This document shows, in pieces, positions 32,001 through 36,324 of a DNA stretch of 36,324 bases (the stretch's first letter is position 1; each line of letters opens with the position of its first letter). The notes beneath the pieces are model-generated. The model had not been told where the DNA came from and ran no database searches. It saw only the letters and a program-made list of their open reading frames with translations. Both the position numbers and the translations under genes were made by a program. The DNA is taken from positions 1 to 36,324 of the forward strand of contig QXVZ01006626.1 of NCBI GenBank assembly GCA_008931825.1, written 5' to 3'. Source of the DNA: Phallusia fumigata (Eukaryota > Chordata > Ascidiacea > Phlebobranchia > Ascidiidae).

Positions 32001-34482
32001 AGATTAGGTCATAGCCTAATATTGATTTTTCAGTCATGAAGGTTACGTTAGGTCAATTTTGGTTTTGCTTATCCCAGGTCTATTGTGTTATGATCGTCTT
32101 CGTTGAGCGTTTATGTTATGATGACGATAAATAGGGTCCTTAACCGTACTTAACCTCATTATGTGTTGAGTTTATTTTGCTTGGTGAAAGAAAAACATAA
32201 CGACACAATAGCACTAAATCAATCATCAGGCCGGAAAAAGCTGCGCAACGGTGAAACGTTATGAAAATGTTAAGGCACAATTGGTGGATCAAGGTCGAAC
32301 GTCTCAAGACAGTTTGGCGCAGGACGACAAATGACGACTGGGGAAGTGAAAATATACAATACAAATACCTTTACCTTCACAAGTCGCCCTGAACGTAACT
32401 GCAAATAAACAAGGTACGTTAAAGGTCATTTAGCACGTGATGTGCCACTGCGTGCTACCATGACGTAGTTCAAACGCACAATGGTGTCGCTGGATAATTA
32501 AGATTTGTAGCTTTTTGTTTTGCTGAAATAATAGGCGTTTTTATCAACCTTTATGAAACTCTTGTCGCTGCTGCATCGAAAGTTAAACAAATTTTCCAAA
32601 GGCGGTGCATCTCAAAGAGCTTTGGAAACACTTTGGTATAGTCAANACAAGCGAATTTGTTGCACAAAACATGTACTTATTAATGAACGTTGACCTTCAT
32701 AGATGTTGTACTGGCGCAAAAGCAGCATATTTAGTTTTCGAAGCTGTTACGGCTATAAAGACAACTAAACTGAACAGGTTATCAATACGCACAACACCTT
32801 TATTATCTCAGCAACCGAGAGCACTAACAGGTACTTTCCCATCTGGCCTGACAACGTTACAGAAACCAGCGCAATCTCGAATTGTTGCGCTACCACGCCC
32901 TCGCCACGCCAGTTATTTAACACGTCACCTCTGCGCGTGACTACAAGCGTTGTTCATTATCTAGTGGATTTCTTGTTTAGTTGTTCCCAACTGCTACGAA
33001 GTTAAGGTTCTGTAGCTTTTTAGTAATAACTGATTTAGATAAGCACCTTTTGTGAAGAAACTAGCCCAATCTTTGTCACATAAACAAAACAAACTACCAA
33101 TTACGCGTTAACTGTGAACAGCAAACCCACATCTGCCAAACACTTCAGGTCATTCTTTAAACACTGTTAAGAACAGATTATTGCTAATACTGTTTACAAT
33201 ATGATTAAAAGGTCAAAAACTTGTTAAATATGAGTTCACAGTTAAAGCAAGCCCATTTACCCGTTTTCTGATTTTCATTTTTCCTGATATTAAGGATGAT
33301 ATATTCGTACCTACTTCTATTTAAATTTTTGATACATGGACGTCTGAAATAAATACTTTATCCTTGTCAAACACGGTTCTACCAATACGCAGTGCAAAGT
33401 AGTTCTGCCTGTCTGTCGTGAAACCTCGTTGTATAAATAGGTTGAAATAAGGGGTAATACCCTCAAAGCTGACTCATCACGCATCACCTCGTCTGAACAA
33501 TGACAAAGCGAAGAAAAATCCCGAAAATCCTTTTATATTGTTGGCCACAATCACAAGAAACCACGCGCAAAGCGTCAGAATCTGTTCCTGTTATAAACCA
33601 AACGCGGCCCAGCTATTGTAAAGCAACAACACACGCTACTGCTTTTCTCATCAACTCATCGCGACCGTACGGTTCCTGAAGATTAGGTCATAGCCTAATA
33701 TTGATTTTTCAGTCATGAAGGTTACGTTAGGTCAATTTTGGNCACGCTACTGCTTTTCTCATCAACTCATCGCGACCGTACGGTTCCTGAAGATTAGGTC
33801 ATAGCCTAATATTGATTTTTCAGTCATGAAGGTTACGTTAGGTCAATTCTGGTTTTGCTTATCCCAGGTCTATTGTGTTATGATCGTCTTCGTTGAGCGT
33901 TTATGTTATGATGACGATAAATAGGGTCCTTAACCGTACTTAACCTCATTATGTGTTGAGTTTATTTTGCTTGGTGAAAGAAAAACATAACGACACAATA
34001 GCACTAAATCAATCATCAGGCCGGAAAAAGCTGCGCAACGGTGAAACGTTATGAAAATGTTAAGGCACAATTGGTGGATCAAGGTCGAACGTCTCAAGAC
34101 AGTTTGGCGCAGGACGACAAATGACGACTGGGGAAGTGAAAATATACAATACAAATACCTTTACCTTCACAAGTCGCCCTGAACGTAACTGCAAATAAAC
34201 AAGGTACGTTAAAGGTCATTTAGCACGTGATGTGCCACTGCGTGCTACCATGACGTAGTTCAAACGCACAATGGTGTCGCTGGATAATTAAGATTTGTAG
34301 CTTTTTGTTTTGCTGAAATAATAGGCGTTTTTATCAACCTTTATGAAACTCTTGTCGCTGCTGCATCGAAAGGTAAACAAATTTTCCAAAGGCGGTGCAT
34401 CTCAAAGAGCTTTGGAAACACTTTGGTATAGTCAAGTAAATGGCGTTGATAAGGAAAACCAGCAGCGCAGTAACTAAGCGTT

Positions 34483-34621
34483 AAGCGGGATTCACACCAG
34501 ACGCGGCTAAAGGTAGCGGTTTTGTGTTTGATAGATAGACTACAAAAAATACCCTGCCGCTTGCCGCAAGATCAAAAAACCGTACCGCTACCGTTAACCG
34601 CGTCTAGTGTGAATCCCGCTT
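34483..34621. mobile_element. Palindromic PIF/Harbinger-like MITE
   Basis: A 139-bp element with inverted arms AAGCGGGATTCACACCAGAC and GTCTAGTGTGAATCCCGCTT. The arms continue through GCGG and GGTAGCGGT/ACCGCTACC for nearly 40 bp. Moving the boundary in by one base leaves TTA and TGA next to the ends, compatible with the 3-bp TTA/TAA targets of PIF/Harbinger elements but not proof. It is non-coding. Confidence 0.6.
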
Positions 34622-34663
34622 GACACTAAAACGCAGTAATGAAGAAGTGACACTAAAACGCAG
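34621..34663 (+). repeat. Short direct repeat TGACACTAAAACGCAG
   Basis: TGACACTAAAACGCAG occurs at 34621 and again about 27 bp later (34648-34663), beginning at the right end of the foldback element. It may be a small tandem duplication made at or after insertion. Confidence 0.6.
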
Positions 34664-36324
34664 AATAGCGAATGGAGGGTAATGAACTGGGAAGTGCCCT
34701 AAATTCCGTTATTTTTTAGCGCATATTAGCCAATGCTGGTGGTTAATAGAACATGAACTTTGGGTCCGGTTTGGTATTGATTATCCCAAACCCGAACTTC
34801 AAGCACTTGTGTATTTCGGCTGAAAAAATAAATTATTTTGTTAACAGTTGCCTTTATTTATACCAGTTAGGTTTCGATTTACACATTTAAACTTCGATGC
34901 CCACGCCCGCGATACGTAAAAGTTTAAAAATATTGTGTATGTTTGATACGGGTGAACAAGTGTAGTCAGATAACTGTTTTCTTTATGGCCCAACGTGCAA
35001 ATCGAGCGATTACCGATTGACCTCGGTTCCTGTGACAGGGTAACAATATTTTTACGTATCAGTTTAAATTGCGTATGATGACGTTTATAACGTATCAACT
35101 ATTAACCTCCGCTCGTCATATTGTTTTGGCAACATCACGTTTGGTACTATGCTACTATGCAAATGTTTACAAAGCTGATGGCGCATTTTGTTTGACGCAT
35201 GAACAAACATTACGTAGCCAAAATTGCTCTTTCTCTGGCCATTTTAACGAAACTTACTGCTGGCAAGCTGGTAACAATTATGTTAAATCCAATTTCACCA
35301 GAGAAAAAAACATTTACGACATCAATTGTTTCCACACTTTGTAAACGTTTTTGAAGAGTTTTGAAAACCTGATAGATAACAATTTATCTGTTAAAACCGG
35401 CAATGATTAGTTTGAAGTTAATTTTTTGTTTTGGCGTTGTATGGGCGAACCGAAAAATACCGACACATGTATTTATCACAGGAGCAAAACATTACTCCGA
35501 ACTTTTGCGAAAGTAAAATTTTTAATGTGGCTTTGGCGGATCTAATTGTCCATGTCCAGTCAGAAATACTAGTTATCTCTCAGTTTTTTTCAGTCTTGTT
35601 AACACGCTTATGGACTCTACGGCACGTATCTTAAGTATGCAAGCCGTCCAGCACGTGGACAATGAAGCGGTCCGTGAAATTAGAGGTGCCAGTGCTGAAT
35701 TTCCAGGGTCTGTGGAGTCTTTTTTTACCCAGACTGAAGAATAGAAAGATGTTTGGCGACCTTGCGGTTCGTGGGGTCCACAGTATATGCGCCTATGAGT
35801 CTCGGTTGATAATGCAGGTGTTTTGTTAAGCATTTAATTGTTCTTTAATATGCGCGGACGAATTAGATTAGGGTCGTCACTTTTAAAATGTGAAAACTTT
35901 ATACAACCGTCCTTGACAACGCCATACATAACTTTCGTACACCTCCACAAAGCTCCTGAACTTGCCAGGACAGAGTCCCGGAATCCACACGCAGGTGTTT
36001 TTGCACTTCCGGTTGTTTGTTTATTACCGTATTCAAATAGAATCCAAGACTAGAAAACAAGCATTAGAGTTTGTTCAAGAAACCTCGAAGAAACATAAAT
36101 TACATCAAGCAAATACTGCATTACGCTATGTAAAGAGCTCTTGGCTAATGCCGAGCTACAGTTGGACATTGACGTCCTCAGTAGGTTATTTAAACTCTGG
36201 ATATTTGGGCGTTAACGGTTTAAAGCGCTCTTGAGATTGGTTAACATGTCTGAATCGCACAAACGAACAACCAATCACAACGCAGCATAAATCACAAATC
36301 GAGCGATTACCAATTGACCTCGGT
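34664..36324. other. Right end of window, mostly unassigned
   Basis: Besides the candidate exon at 35594-35744, nothing is recognised. A 30-bp sequence, CAAATCGAGCGATTACC followed by RATTGACCTCGGT, occurs at 34998-35027 and again at the very end (36295-36324) with one mismatch, so a repeat runs off the window edge. Confidence 0.45.
35594..35744 (+). CDS. Possible terminal exon of an unidentified plus-strand gene
   Basis: A good acceptor (CAGTTTTTTTCAG) is followed by an open frame of 49 codons to TAG, containing MDSTARILSMQAVQHVDNEA and later GSVESFFTQTEE. The composition is acidic and hydrophilic, like a C-terminal tail. No upstream exon was found between 34664 and 35590, and the opposite strand is also open here, so support is weak. 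Confidence 0.2.

Larger units (their letters stand above)
30985..34435 (+). repeat. Redundant haplotype block with Ns at 32646 and 33742
   Basis: 30985-32645 is repeated from 32647 with visible divergence, up to 33741. After the second N, 33743-34435 (693 bp) repeats 31953-32645 (693 bp) with about two differences. The simplest reading is one haplotype (to 32645, resuming at 33743) with a piece of the other haplotype (32647-33741) placed between. Confidence 0.85.

Noticed and set aside
32140..32364. Identical 74-codon minus-strand frame at 32140 and 33930.
   Set aside because: Identity reflects the assembly overlap, and part of the frame is the small repeat also nested in the MITE at 4124.
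1..36324. Search for CRISPR arrays, prokaryotic operons or viral genes.
   Set aside because: No regularly spaced short repeats with unique spacers, no ribosome-binding-site-led gene strings and no viral polymerase or capsid motifs were seen; the gene structure is eukaryotic.

Overview
The window looks like nuclear DNA from an invertebrate, most likely a tunicate of the Ciona type. It is AT-rich, genes are split into short exons by GT-AG introns, intergenic DNA is crowded with small non-autonomous transposons, and there are unmerged haplotype copies that differ by roughly 5% plus indels. The species call is inference; no database search was possible.

Layout. Positions 1-10330 hold no gene I can support. 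They contain small hAT-like elements, a foldback repeat family, a haplotype duplication around an N at 6252, and a cluster of TAATCC motifs near 2.1 kb. Positions 10331-21185 (+) carry ten in-phase exons of an organic anion transporter (OATP/SLCO): TM5 to the C-terminus, including the OATP signature and the Kazal-like extracellular domain. The N-terminal exons (roughly 150-200 residues) are not visible. Positions 21186-25086 are a converging intergenic region with two hAT-like elements that have perfect 8-bp target-site duplications (TSDs). Positions 25087-30872 (-) carry two paralogous three-exon genes resembling the uncharacterised DUF3605 family, with identical intron phases. Between them, on the opposite strand, is an ORF for a possible type II membrane protein (27990-28376). 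Positions 30985-34435 are a redundant stretch containing two Ns, best explained as a haplotype bubble; it holds a TATA box and a small ORF. The last 1.9 kb has a PIF/Harbinger-like foldback and a weak terminal-exon candidate.

The transporter would import or export amphipathic organic anions at the plasma membrane. The DUF3605 proteins have no known reaction. Nothing links the two loci functionally; they are convergent neighbours. Four single Ns (6252, 20507, 32646, 33742) each sit at the joint of a head-to-tail repeat and look like assembly joins, so copy number near them should not be trusted.
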